Of a stretch of DNA of 64,000 nucleotides, positions 48,006 through 56,095 are shown piece by piece (the stretch's first letter is position 1; every line of letters starts with the position of its first letter). Below the pieces are notes generated by a model. That model saw only the letters and a list, made by a program, of their open reading frames with translations, made no database searches and was not told the origin of the DNA. The position numbers and the translations under genes were made by a program. Source of the DNA: Paeniglutamicibacter antarcticus (GTDB taxonomy: Bacteria; Actinomycetota; Actinomycetes; Actinomycetales; Micrococcaceae); contig NZ_CZJT01000106.1 in NCBI RefSeq assembly GCF_900010755.1, positions 62,001 through 126,000 on the forward strand, read 5' to 3'.

Positions 48006-48552
48006 AGTGTTTCTCCTTGGTAGGTTGCTAGTTATTAGCCTACGTTGATACAACGACTGGGCACGAATAATAAATCCTTTTCCGGCAAGCTTTTTCCAGA
48101 ATTCTGGACAAGGCACGGTTTTACAGTGGCAGCGGGCGCGAACCTGTCACACGGGCCCTGGCTCTCTGGGTTGAAATTGGCCTATGCGGCTCGGCAGCAA
48201 TCTGCACCCCTCACCCCTCGCATCTCGTCCCGACCTGGCAAAAGCCGGACCGCCCCCGCCCAAACCAGCGCTTGGCACACCCATGAAACTAGCAAAAACA
48301 GATTCTGACCTGTGCAAACCAATTTTTCACCGCTCCCTCAGGTGGCCGCCGCTCGTCGCGCAACCTCACCGGGACGGCAGAACGAGAAATAGCGCATTTA
48401 CCGGAACGTTACCGGATTCATGCATGTCCCGGCCCAAGGGGGTGCTTTTTTCGCACCGGGTGGCATTACGATAAGCAAACGTAGTGATACAGGCCACATC
48501 AGGATTCGAATTGCTTGGGATTCGAACTGACGGCGACGAGAGGGCTCGCACC
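48006..48552. promoter_or_regulatory. 547-bp divergent region between the BI-1 gene and livH
   Basis: No gene is supported here. It contains the leftward BI-1 promoter and the rightward liv promoter, the TTACCGGA repeat at 48398-48416, a small GGTGC/GCACC hairpin around a T-run (48441-48457), and a candidate -10 (TACGAT near 48468). Confidence 0.5.
48398..48416. promoter_or_regulatory. TTACCGGA direct repeat upstream of livH
   Basis: TTACCGGA occurs at 48398-48405 and 48409-48416, 11 bp apart (one helical turn). The core CCGGAACGTTACCG (48401-48414) nearly matches CCGGAACGTGTCCG upstream of the liv binding-protein gene. Probable binding site of a regulator of the whole transporter; the regulator is unknown. 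Confidence 0.45.
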
Positions 48553-49881
48553 GTGCAGCGTCAAGCTAAATCAGCAACAAGCCAGATATTGGTGATCATG
48601 GGGTTGTTTGTGGGGGTCCTGTTCGCGTCATTGCTGCAGCCAACCGCCGCTGTCGCCATTGAACGCCAGGCCACATTCCAGTTGCAATCGCCTCAACCGA
48701 CTCCGGAAATCACGATCCGTGGAACCCTGAGAGACGGAAAAGATCCCCTCAAAGGCGTAAAAATCATTGCCACGTCCGCCAAAGGCTTCAAAGGGGAGGC
48801 CACCAGCGACGAAAGCGGGCGCTGGGTCATCAAGGTTCCCGAAAAGGGCACCTACGAGGTGCTGCTTGACGTGGCTACGTTGCCCGCAGACAAACCCCTG
48901 GCCGAGGGTGAACCGAATCCGCGCGTCGTGGAGTTTGGAACCACCACGAACATGGGTGTGATTTTCAAGGTTGGCGACAACGTCGCACCTGCTGCTGCCT
49001 CCTTCGGCAGCATCTTGGCCGAACGCGTCGTCGCCGGGTTTAGTTTCGGGTTGCTGTTGGCGCTGACGGCAGTCGGGCTTTCCTTGGTTTTCGGTACCAC
49101 CGGCCTCACCAACTTTGCCCATGGTGAGATGGTGACCTTCGGCGCAGTTGCGGCATTCGCGCTCTCGGCATGGGGGTTCCCACTATGGGCGGCGTTGATA
49201 GTTGCGGTCATCTTGGGCGGCGCGCTTGGTTGGGTGCAAGATTGGGGGCTCTGGAAACCCCTTCGAAAACGTGGATCCGCATTGGTCCCGATGATGATTG
49301 TTTCCATCGGGCTGGCGCTGGCCATGCGCTACATCATCCTGTTCTTCTTCGGTGGAACCACTGAGCAATTGCCCTCGGCCCAGAGCCCGCTGTTGAAGCT
49401 CGCAGGGGTCACGATTTCACGCAACACCCTGGTGTCACTGGTGGTTTCACTCGTGGTGATTGTGGCTGTTGCCCTTTTGCTTCTCAAGACACGATTCGGC
49501 AAGGCAACACGTGCGGTGGCCGACAACCCGGCCTTGGCTGCGGCGTCTGGCATCGATGTGGACCAGGTCATTCGGATGGTGTGGGTTGTCGGCAGCATGC
49601 TGGCGGCACTGGGCGGAATCCTTTGGGCGTATTACCGTCCCGGGGTTACTTTCAACATGGGTCAACAGATCCTGCTCTTGATCTTCGCCGGCGTCACACT
49701 CGGCGGTTTGGGAACCGTTTTCGGTGCGCTGGTGGGTTCGGTGCTTGTCGGCCTGATGGTGGAGATTTCCACGATCTGGCTGGAAGCCGACCTGAAATAC
49801 GTGGGGGCGTTGGCCGTCATGATCCTGGTGCTGCTGTTCCGGCCCCAAGGCCTTTTGGGCCGTCGCGAGCGTGTGGGTTAA
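48553..49881 (+). CDS. livH: branched-chain amino-acid ABC transporter permease with N-terminal exported domain
   Basis: A 442-residue permease. Unlike classical LivH (about 300 residues) it begins with a signal-like helix (ILVIMGLFVGVLFASLLQPT) and an extracytoplasmic beta-rich domain of about 100 residues (ITIRGTLRDGKDPLKGVKII, DESGRWVIKVPEKGTYEVLL), resembling carboxypeptidase-regulatory-like folds. The LivH membrane part follows (LVFGTTGLTNFAHGEMVTFG, RAVADNPALAAASGIDVDQV, FAGVTLGGLGTVFGALVGS). GTG 48553 is preceded by GAGAGGG at eight bases; GTG 48484 is a weaker alternative. First gene of livHMGF. Confidence 0.92.
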   Translation: MQRQAKSATSQILVIMGLFVGVLFASLLQPTAAVAIERQATFQLQSPQPTPEITIRGTLRDGKDPLKGVKIIATSAKGFKGEATSDESGRWVIKVPEKGTYEVLLDVATLPADKPLAEGEPNPRVVEFGTTTNMGVIFKVGDNVAPAAASFGSILAERVVAGFSFGLLLALTAVGLSLVFGTTGLTNFAHGEMVTFGAVAAFALSAWGFPLWAALIVAVILGGALGWVQDWGLWKPLRKRGSALVPMMIVSIGLALAMRYIILFFFGGTTEQLPSAQSPLLKLAGVTISRNTLVSLVVSLVVIVAVALLLLKTRFGKATRAVADNPALAAASGIDVDQVIRMVWVVGSMLAALGGILWAYYRPGVTFNMGQQILLLIFAGVTLGGLGTVFGALVGSVLVGLMVEISTIWLEADLKYVGALAVMILVLLFRPQGLLGRRERVG

Positions 49882-49896
49882 GGAAGAGGACTGGAC

Positions 49897-50877
49897 ATGG
49901 ACTTCGCAACAATCTTCACCAACGCGCTGACCCAGATTGTCAGCCCCATCACCGCCTCCTACGCACTGGCGGCGCTCGGCCTGGCCGTGCACTTCGGGTA
50001 TGCCGGGCTGTTGAACTTCGGCCAGGCCGGATTCATGGCCATTGGCGCCTACGGGTTTGCCATCTCCACGCTGACTTTTGGTGCACCGCTGCCTGTGGCG
50101 CTGCTGGCAGCGATCTTGGCTTCGGTGGCATTTGCTCTGGTGCTGGGTATTCCGACCTTGCGTTTGCGGGCCGACTACCTGGCAATCGTGACCATCGCGG
50201 CCGCCGAAATCGTCAGGTACGTCGTCACCACCAATTCGCTGACCCACCTCACCGGTTCAGCGAACGGATTGGCAACCTTTGAACGCGGGTTCTACGACCT
50301 GAACCCTTTCCCTCCCGGCAACTACCAGGTGGGCCCCCTGCAATTCAATGACAGGACACTGTGGATCACCATCATCGCCTGGGCCTTGGTGCTGTTGTGC
50401 GCAAGCATTGTCTGGGGCTTGATGCGCAGCCCGTGGGGCCGGGTCTTGAAGGGTATCCGCGAGGACGAGCATGCCGTCCGTTCCCTGGGCAAGAACGTTT
50501 TCGTCTACAAGATGGAAGCGCTCATTATCGGTGGCATCTTCGGTTCCCTTGCCGGAATTCTTTTCACCCTGCCCACCGGGGCCGTCCAACCTGCCAACTA
50601 CGGCACCGAGCTCACGTTCTTCCTGTGGACGGCCCTGCTGCTGGGTGGCATGGCAACGGTGTTCGGATCCGTGGTCGGGGCAATGATCTTCTGGGTGGTG
50701 CTTTCACTGACCCAAGGCATTCTCTTGGGCCTGATCGAATCGGGTGCCATCACCTTCCTGACCAGCATCCAGGCCGGCCAGCTCCGCTACATCCTGGTTG
50801 GCATCGCCTTGATGGTGTTGATGATTTTCCGTCCCCAAGGAATCTTGGGCAATAAGAAAGAACTGGCATTCTCATGA
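49897..50877 (+). CDS. livM: branched-chain amino-acid ABC transporter permease LivM
   Basis: Second permease of the leucine/isoleucine/valine importer, 326 residues and about ten helices. It shows the LivM motifs GYAGLLNFGQAGFMAIGAYG, RLRADYLAIVTIAAAEIVRY and the cytoplasmic-coupling loop RSPWGRVLKGIREDEHAVRS, which contacts the ATPases. GGAAGAGGA precedes ATG 49897. Its stop overlaps the livG start as ATGA. Confidence 0.94.
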   Translation: MDFATIFTNALTQIVSPITASYALAALGLAVHFGYAGLLNFGQAGFMAIGAYGFAISTLTFGAPLPVALLAAILASVAFALVLGIPTLRLRADYLAIVTIAAAEIVRYVVTTNSLTHLTGSANGLATFERGFYDLNPFPPGNYQVGPLQFNDRTLWITIIAWALVLLCASIVWGLMRSPWGRVLKGIREDEHAVRSLGKNVFVYKMEALIIGGIFGSLAGILFTLPTGAVQPANYGTELTFFLWTALLLGGMATVFGSVVGAMIFWVVLSLTQGILLGLIESGAITFLTSIQAGQLRYILVGIALMVLMIFRPQGILGNKKELAFS

Positions 50878-51908
50878 CAGATGCACAGCAGTTCGCCGAA
50901 TCGCAGTCCACGGACACATCCCCCGTTTTGGAGAACCCCTATGTCAACGACACCCGGCCGATTGCACTTGGTGAGATTGAACCCGGGTGCAAGAAACGGG
51001 ATCCAATCATCATTGCGGACGGGGTGAGCCGCACCTTCGGCGCGCTTCACGCTGTTGACGTCGCGCACGTGGAGATCCCAAGGCACAAGATCACCGCCTT
51101 GATCGGACCCAATGGAGCGGGGAAGACCACGCTGTTCAACCTGCTGACAGGTTTCGACACCCCGAATAGCGGGTCGTGGACGTTCGACGGCCATGACTTG
51201 GCGGGGGTCCCGCCACACCGGGTTGCCCGTCTGGGAATGGTGCGGACCTTCCAACTGACCAAGGTCATGGGCAAACTCACCGTCATCGAAAACATGCGCC
51301 TGGGCGGCAAAGATCAACCAGGGGAATCCCTTTGGCGGGCATTGTTGCCTTGGCTTTGGAAAACGAGAGAGGCAGAACTGACGGCCACCGCGGATGCACT
51401 GCTGGAGAAGTTCAAACTGGACGAGAAGCGTGAAGACTATGCTGCCTCCCTCTCCGGGGGCCAACGCAAACTCCTGGAAATGGCCAGGGCCCTGATGGCC
51501 GAACCGCAGCTGGTCATGTTGGATGAACCCATGGCCGGTGTGAACCCGGCCTTGACCCAATCCCTGCTTGACCACATCAAGAATCTCAAGGCCACCGGTA
51601 CGACGGTTCTTTTCGTTGAACACGACATGCACATGGTGCGGCACATTGCCGACTGGGTCATTGTCATGGCTGAGGGAAAAGTGGTGGCCGAAGGACCACC
51701 GCAGGCTGTCATGCAAGACCAGGCAGTCATTGACGCGTACCTCGGGGCTCACCACGACGTCGATCTGGGAACGGCCGAAGGCGCCGCGGCGCTGGAAGAT
51801 GCACTGAGCGAAGACGAGGACTCGGTGGTCGGCACGGAAAATGCCGGCGAGCTGCTGGGAACCCACGAAAGCAACGATTCAGACGACCAAAGCCAGGGGA
51901 AACCATGA
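50874..51908 (+). CDS. livG: branched-chain amino-acid ABC transporter ATP-binding protein LivG
   Basis: A 344-residue ATPase with Walker A GPNGAGKTT, signature LSGGQRK, Walker B LVMLDEPMAG and the H-loop LFVEHDMHMV. It is longer than usual LivG (about 255 residues): about 40 extra residues at the N-terminus (AQQFAESQSTDTSPVLENPY) and an acidic C-terminal tail of about 50 residues rich in Glu, Asp and Ser. Start and stop overlap livM and livF (ATGA in both cases), so the three proteins are translationally coupled. Confidence 0.94.
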   Translation: MTDAQQFAESQSTDTSPVLENPYVNDTRPIALGEIEPGCKKRDPIIIADGVSRTFGALHAVDVAHVEIPRHKITALIGPNGAGKTTLFNLLTGFDTPNSGSWTFDGHDLAGVPPHRVARLGMVRTFQLTKVMGKLTVIENMRLGGKDQPGESLWRALLPWLWKTREAELTATADALLEKFKLDEKREDYAASLSGGQRKLLEMARALMAEPQLVMLDEPMAGVNPALTQSLLDHIKNLKATGTTVLFVEHDMHMVRHIADWVIVMAEGKVVAEGPPQAVMQDQAVIDAYLGAHHDVDLGTAEGAAALEDALSEDEDSVVGTENAGELLGTHESNDSDDQSQGKP

Positions 51909-52690
51909 ATGAAACAGCCGGCCAGGCCGTCGTGACGGTCACCGATTTGGTTGCTGGTTACCTACCCGGGGTCAACATTCTCAACGGCTGCAATATCGAG
52001 GCGCGCAAGGGCGAACTGATCGGGATCATCGGGCCCAACGGAGCCGGGAAATCCACGCTCCTCAAGGCCATGTTCGGGCTGGTCAAGGTCCATTCGGGGA
52101 CGGTCGTGGTGCACGGTGAGGACCTGACCGGGCTCAAAGCCAACAAATTGGTGGCACGTGGCTTGGGATTCGTTCCGCAAACCAACAATGTGTTCCAGAC
52201 CCTGACGGTCGAAGAGAACATGCAGATGGGGCTGTTCCAGCGTCCTAAGGACTTTTCCGAACGTTTCGATTTTGTCACTTCGCTGTTCCCGGAGCTGGGC
52301 AAACGCAGAAGCCAGCGTGCAGGCTCGCTCTCCGGCGGCGAACGGCAGATGGTTGCCATGGGCAGGGCACTGATGATGGATCCCGCGGTCTTGTTGCTGG
52401 ATGAACCCTCCGCGGGGCTATCGCCCGTCAAACAGGATGAGACGTTCCTGCGGGTCCACGAAATCAACCGTGCAGGGGTCTGCGTGATCATGGTGGAGCA
52501 AAATGCGCGGCGCTGCCTCCAGATCTGCGACAGGGCCTACGTCCTGGACCAAGGACGTGACGCACACACCGGCAGCGGCCGCGAACTGCTCAACGACCCC
52601 AAGGTCGTCCAGCTGTATCTGGGCAACCTTGCCGAAACCGTGGAGCGTGACGAGGCCGATCAACGCCGGGCCGCCGAGCCCGGTTCCTGA
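51905..52690 (+). CDS. livF: branched-chain amino-acid ABC transporter ATP-binding protein LivF
   Basis: A 261-residue ATPase partner of LivG. Walker A GPNGAGKST, signature LSGGERQM, Walker B VLLLDEPSAG, and the LivF-type segment FVPQTNNVFQTLTVEENMQM. Last gene of the livHMGF operon (four-base overlap with livG), followed by a strong terminator shared with the convergent binding-protein gene. Confidence 0.95.
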   Translation: MNETAGQAVVTVTDLVAGYLPGVNILNGCNIEARKGELIGIIGPNGAGKSTLLKAMFGLVKVHSGTVVVHGEDLTGLKANKLVARGLGFVPQTNNVFQTLTVEENMQMGLFQRPKDFSERFDFVTSLFPELGKRRSQRAGSLSGGERQMVAMGRALMMDPAVLLLDEPSAGLSPVKQDETFLRVHEINRAGVCVIMVEQNARRCLQICDRAYVLDQGRDAHTGSGRELLNDPKVVQLYLGNLAETVERDEADQRRAAEPGS

Positions 52691-52722
52691 GCTTCAGCTT
52701 CCCCGGCGTCTTTGGCCCGCAC

Positions 52723-52770
52723 AAAAACCGGGGGTTGGTATCGATTGATCGATACCAACCCCCGGTTTTT
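52723..52770. terminator. strong bidirectional terminator between livF and the binding-protein gene
   Basis: Perfect 23-bp inverted repeat (52723-52745 and 52748-52770) with a two-base spacer. The A-run and T-run on the two ends provide the U-tract for both directions, so it works as an intrinsic terminator both ways. Confidence 0.92.
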
Positions 52771-52798
52771 TGTTTGGTTGCCAGTGGCAAAACCGGGG

Positions 52799-54076
52799 TT
52801 AGACGGCGCCGGCTTCTTCCCGCAGCGGCTGCGGGACGTTGTTCTCGTCGTACTTGTAGATGCCCATGATGCCCTCGGTGATATCGCCGTTCTTGTCGAA
52901 GGTGATAGGACCGGAGACGCCGTCGTAGTCGATGTCCTTGCCTTCGTCGAGCAGCTTCTTGCACGCGGCGAAATCGGTGCATTTGTCACCGTCACGCGAA
53001 ACAGCTTCGAGCTGTGCAGCAATGGATTTTCCGTCGGTGGCCTTGGCAACGGTGGCGGCCAGCGCGATCAACGTGGTTGCGTCGTAAGACTCAGCCGCGT
53101 AGTTCCAGTCCTTGAGCTTGTCATTGACGGTGGCGAGGCGTGCCTTGAAATCGGCCTTGGCGAAGGAACCGGGCTGGGTGCCTTGGGCGCCCTTCAAGGT
53201 CCCCTTGTCAAAGTCCTTCGAGTAGTCAGTGACGTTGCCGTCGACGAAGTACATCTTCGTAGGCGAAATGCCCTTCTGGACCAACAAAGGCACGATCGAC
53301 CTGGCCTGGTCGAAGCTCAGAATGGCAATGGCATCGGGATTTGCTGCCACGACCTCGTCGACCTGCGACGAGAATTGCGAGTCGCCTTCGTTGAACATGG
53401 ATTCGGCAACAATTTCTCCTCCTGCGCCTTCAACTGCCGACCTGATGTTCTTGGCCAGGCCAGTTCCGTAGGCGTCGTTGAGCACGATCATGCCCACCGA
53501 AGCGGCACCGTCCCCGACCATGACGTTGCCGAGGATGCGCCCCTGCATGACGTCCGAGGGTGCGGTGCGCCAGTACAGGCCCTTGTCATCCCACGTGCTG
53601 AAGTCCGGCGAGGTGTTGGCCGGCGACATCATCAGCGTGCCTTCACCGGTGATCTGGTTGATCACGGTCTTGGTTACACCCGAGGATGCGGCGCCAATGA
53701 TCGCGGATACATTTTGTCCCAGCATTTCCGTGCTTGACTGGGTCGCGATGTTCGTCGTCGTGTCACCCGAATCGCGGTGCATGGTGGTCACGTCCTTGCC
53801 GTTCACGCCGCCCGCGGCGTTGATTTCCTTGACCGCCAGATCCACACCCGCCGTCATCGGGGGGCCGAAGAATGACAGGCCTCCGGTGTTGGGCAACAGG
53901 GTGCCGAGCTTCAGGACCCCGTCGCCCGCGGCCGCCGGAGAGTCCGATGCGCCGGGTGATTCGCTGCTTGAGCTGCTGCCTCCGCCCCCGCAAGCAGTGA
54001 CTGCCAGGGCCATTGCTGCCCCAATAGCTAAGAATTTGGCACTTCGAGTAAAACGCGATCGTGCAAGTGCGACCAT
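52799..54076 (-). CDS. livJ: branched-chain amino-acid ABC transporter substrate-binding lipoprotein
   Basis: A 425-residue periplasmic-binding-protein family lipoprotein. The signal peptide (RSAKFLAIGAAMALAVTAC) ends in lipobox Cys29, followed by a Gly/Ser-rich linker. The type I binding fold follows: LKLGTLLPNTGGLSFFGPPM, GVDLAVKEINAAGGVNGKDV, MLGQNVSAIIGAASSGVTK. ATG 54076 follows GAGGAGAG; the upstream open frame is not coding. It captures branched-chain or related amino acids for LivHMGF. It is transcribed towards the operon, so it has its own promoter, with a motif similar to that of livH. Confidence 0.93.
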   Translation of the reverse strand: MVALARSRFTRSAKFLAIGAAMALAVTACGGGGSSSSSESPGASDSPAAAGDGVLKLGTLLPNTGGLSFFGPPMTAGVDLAVKEINAAGGVNGKDVTTMHRDSGDTTTNIATQSSTEMLGQNVSAIIGAASSGVTKTVINQITGEGTLMMSPANTSPDFSTWDDKGLYWRTAPSDVMQGRILGNVMVGDGAASVGMIVLNDAYGTGLAKNIRSAVEGAGGEIVAESMFNEGDSQFSSQVDEVVAANPDAIAILSFDQARSIVPLLVQKGISPTKMYFVDGNVTDYSKDFDKGTLKGAQGTQPGSFAKADFKARLATVNDKLKDWNYAAESYDATTLIALAATVAKATDGKSIAAQLEAVSRDGDKCTDFAACKKLLDEGKDIDYDGVSGPITFDKNGDITEGIMGIYKYDENNVPQPLREEAGAV

Positions 54077-54202
54077 GCTGGCTCTCCTCAAAAATATGCC
54101 CTCACGGAATTGCCCGTGGGGGCGACCGGAATTTCCCGGCTTATTAGGAACGTAACGCAAATCACAGGGCAATATAAGGCGTATTTGATTACAGCAAGAT
54201 AA

Positions 54203-54216
54203 CGGACACGTTCCGG
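54203..54216. promoter_or_regulatory. liv-type motif upstream of the binding-protein gene
   Basis: Read leftward, CCGGAACGTGTCCG at 54216-54203 matches CCGGAACGTTACCG upstream of livH at 12 of 14 positions, in the same orientation relative to its gene and at similar distance (about 126 bp here, 138 bp there). Confidence 0.45.
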
Positions 54217-54427
54217 GGTTGGCGCACTCTATGCCCGGTGACCTGCACTTCAGCGCAAAACATGAGCGTTGACTGCCCGTTAGGCACCCGCGGCGAACCG
54301 GATTGGCCCGGGTTCCGATGCATTATCACGATCGATTCGCTGGTGAGTGCACGCAAAAGGCGGCTGTCGGACTCCGGGGAACAGTTCTTCATTCCCGGAA
54401 TCTCGACAACCGCCTTTAGTTGTTATG

Positions 54428-54509
54428 TACCCCCAGTGGGACTCGAACCCACAAGCCTTTCGGCAACTGATTTTAAGTCAGTCGTGTATGCCAATTCCAC
54501 CATAGGGGC
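54428..54509 (-). tRNA. tRNA-Leu (anticodon UAA)
   Basis: Type II tRNA of 82 nt without encoded CCA. The acceptor GCCCCTA pairs with TGGGGGT (two wobble pairs), the anticodon loop CTTAAAA carries TAA, a long variable arm (TTGCCGAAAGGCTTG region) is present, and the T arm is GTGGG-TTCGAGT-CCCAC. Reads leucine codons UUA (and UUG). Confidence 0.93.
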
Positions 54510-54597
54510 CTACCGGATCAAGCCTACGCGATCCGGTGCGCTGGTGTGAAACGTGATTGCCGGGCGGCTAAGCCCCAACCGGCGACCACGTTTCAAT

Positions 54598-54645
54598 CCC
54601 TTTCGGTCCGGGTCTGGACCTATCACCTCACCCGGACCGAAAGGG
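54598..54645. terminator. ndh terminator
   Basis: 16-bp perfect inverted repeat CCCTTTCGGTCCGGGT / ACCCGGACCGAAAGGG (54598-54613 and 54630-54645), 11 bases beyond the ndh stop. A further weaker hairpin (AAACGTG...CACGTTT, 54549-54593) lies between it and the tRNA gene. Confidence 0.82.
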
Positions 54646-54656
54646 ACTGCAGTTCC

Positions 54657-56030
54657 TTAGGCGCGGGGCTTCGGGGTTGCTGCCTCAACGAAGGTAGCAC
54701 GCGGGTTCTCCAGGTTGTTCAGCTGGAGTGTGTCGCGCTGGAACAGCAGCGTGTTGAACCAGCCGCCGATGACGCGGAACTTGCGCTCGAAGGTCGGCAT
54801 GGCCATGCCGTGGTAACCGCGGTGGGCCATCCAGGCCGGCCAGCCCTTGAGCTTGATGCCCATGACCTTGGCAACGCCCTTGTTGGCACCGAAACCGGCA
54901 ACTGCGCCAAGGTTCTTGTGCTTGTAGTTCTTGACCTGGCCCACACCGTAGCGGGTGGAGTACAGGTTGTGTGCCAGCAACTTGGCCTGGCGCACAGCGT
55001 GCTGGGCGTTCGGGACACACGTGCCGTCGGGAAGGCCGCCGGTCACGTCCGGCACTGCCGAAACGTCACCTGCAGCCCAGGCACCTTCGATGGCAACGCC
55101 GTCTTCGCCGGTTATGCGCAGGTCGGTGCCGGTCATGACACGTCCGCGGGCTTCGATCGGGAAATCGGTGGATCGAACCATCGGGTTGGCCATGACGCCG
55201 GCGGTCCAGATCAGGGTGTCGGAAGCAAAGGTCTGGGCCTCGGACTTGTCCGGCATGTTGATCAGGGCCATGATGCCGTTTTCGGCGTTGGCCAGCGAGG
55301 TGTTCAGCAGAACCTCGATGCCGCGGCTGCGCAGGTGGTCAACTACCCACAGGGCCTGGTCCTCGGTGACCTCCGGCATGATGCGGCCCATGGCCTCAAC
55401 GAGTACGAAGCGCAGTTCGCCGGCGCCGATGCGGCCGTTGAGCTTGGCAGCGTGGCGTGCCATGTCTTCAATTTCAGCAATGGTCTCGATACCGGCGAAA
55501 CCGCCACCGATGACGACGAAGGTCAGGGCGCGCTTGCGCTCTTCGGCGTTGGTCATCAGGGATGCGGATTCGATGCGCTCGAGGACCTTGTTGCGCAGGG
55601 CAACTGCTTCTTCGATCGACTTCAGGCCGATGCCGGTGTCGGCAAGGCCCGGGATCGGGAAGGTGCGGGTGATGGCGCCGGCGGCCATGACGACATCGCG
55701 GTACTCGATCTCGAACGGTTCACCAACAACCGGCACGATGACTGCCTTGTTGTTCTTGTGGTCGATGGCCGAGACGCGGCCATTGATCAGTTCGGCGTGC
55801 TTGAGATGCTGGCGGTGCGAAACCACCACGTGGCGCGGTTCGATCTGGCCACCTGCAACCTCGGGGAGGAACGGCTGGTAGGTCATGTACGGAAGCGGGT
55901 CAACGACTGTGACGATGCCGCCGTGGTCCTTGACCTTTTTCTGCAGCTTCATCGCAACGTAAAGGCCGACGTAGCCGCCGCCGACGACAAGAATGCGCGG
56001 GCGATCGGAAAGTTGTTCAGTGATAGGCAT
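54657..56030 (-). CDS. ndh: type II NADH dehydrogenase (FAD-dependent, non-proton-pumping)
   Basis: Transfers electrons from NADH to menaquinone at the membrane surface. The 457-residue two-dinucleotide-fold protein has the FAD site ILVVGGGYVGLYVAMKL, the NADH site FVVIGGGFAGIETIAEIEDM and YMTYQPFLPEVAGGQIEPRH. Near the C-terminus come AWAAGDVSAVPDV and the membrane-associating region. ATG start at 56030. Length and motifs match actinobacterial Ndh. It lies 65 bp downstream of the subtilase gene on the same strand. Confidence 0.95.
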   Translation of the reverse strand: MPITEQLSDRPRILVVGGGYVGLYVAMKLQKKVKDHGGIVTVVDPLPYMTYQPFLPEVAGGQIEPRHVVVSHRQHLKHAELINGRVSAIDHKNNKAVIVPVVGEPFEIEYRDVVMAAGAITRTFPIPGLADTGIGLKSIEEAVALRNKVLERIESASLMTNAEERKRALTFVVIGGGFAGIETIAEIEDMARHAAKLNGRIGAGELRFVLVEAMGRIMPEVTEDQALWVVDHLRSRGIEVLLNTSLANAENGIMALINMPDKSEAQTFASDTLIWTAGVMANPMVRSTDFPIEARGRVMTGTDLRITGEDGVAIEGAWAAGDVSAVPDVTGGLPDGTCVPNAQHAVRQAKLLAHNLYSTRYGVGQVKNYKHKNLGAVAGFGANKGVAKVMGIKLKGWPAWMAHRGYHGMAMPTFERKFRVIGGWFNTLLFQRDTLQLNNLENPRATFVEAATPKPRA

Positions 56031-56095
56031 GCGCCCATACTATCCCGAAAACGAGTCTTTGTGAAAATCTTCACTAACGACTTTGGGTGGCGAAA

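Noticed and set aside
48441..48457. GGTGC-T6-GCACC hairpin upstream of livH as a terminator or riboswitch part
   Set aside because: The stem is only five base pairs and the T-run is in the loop; no conserved riboswitch core could be recognised around it.
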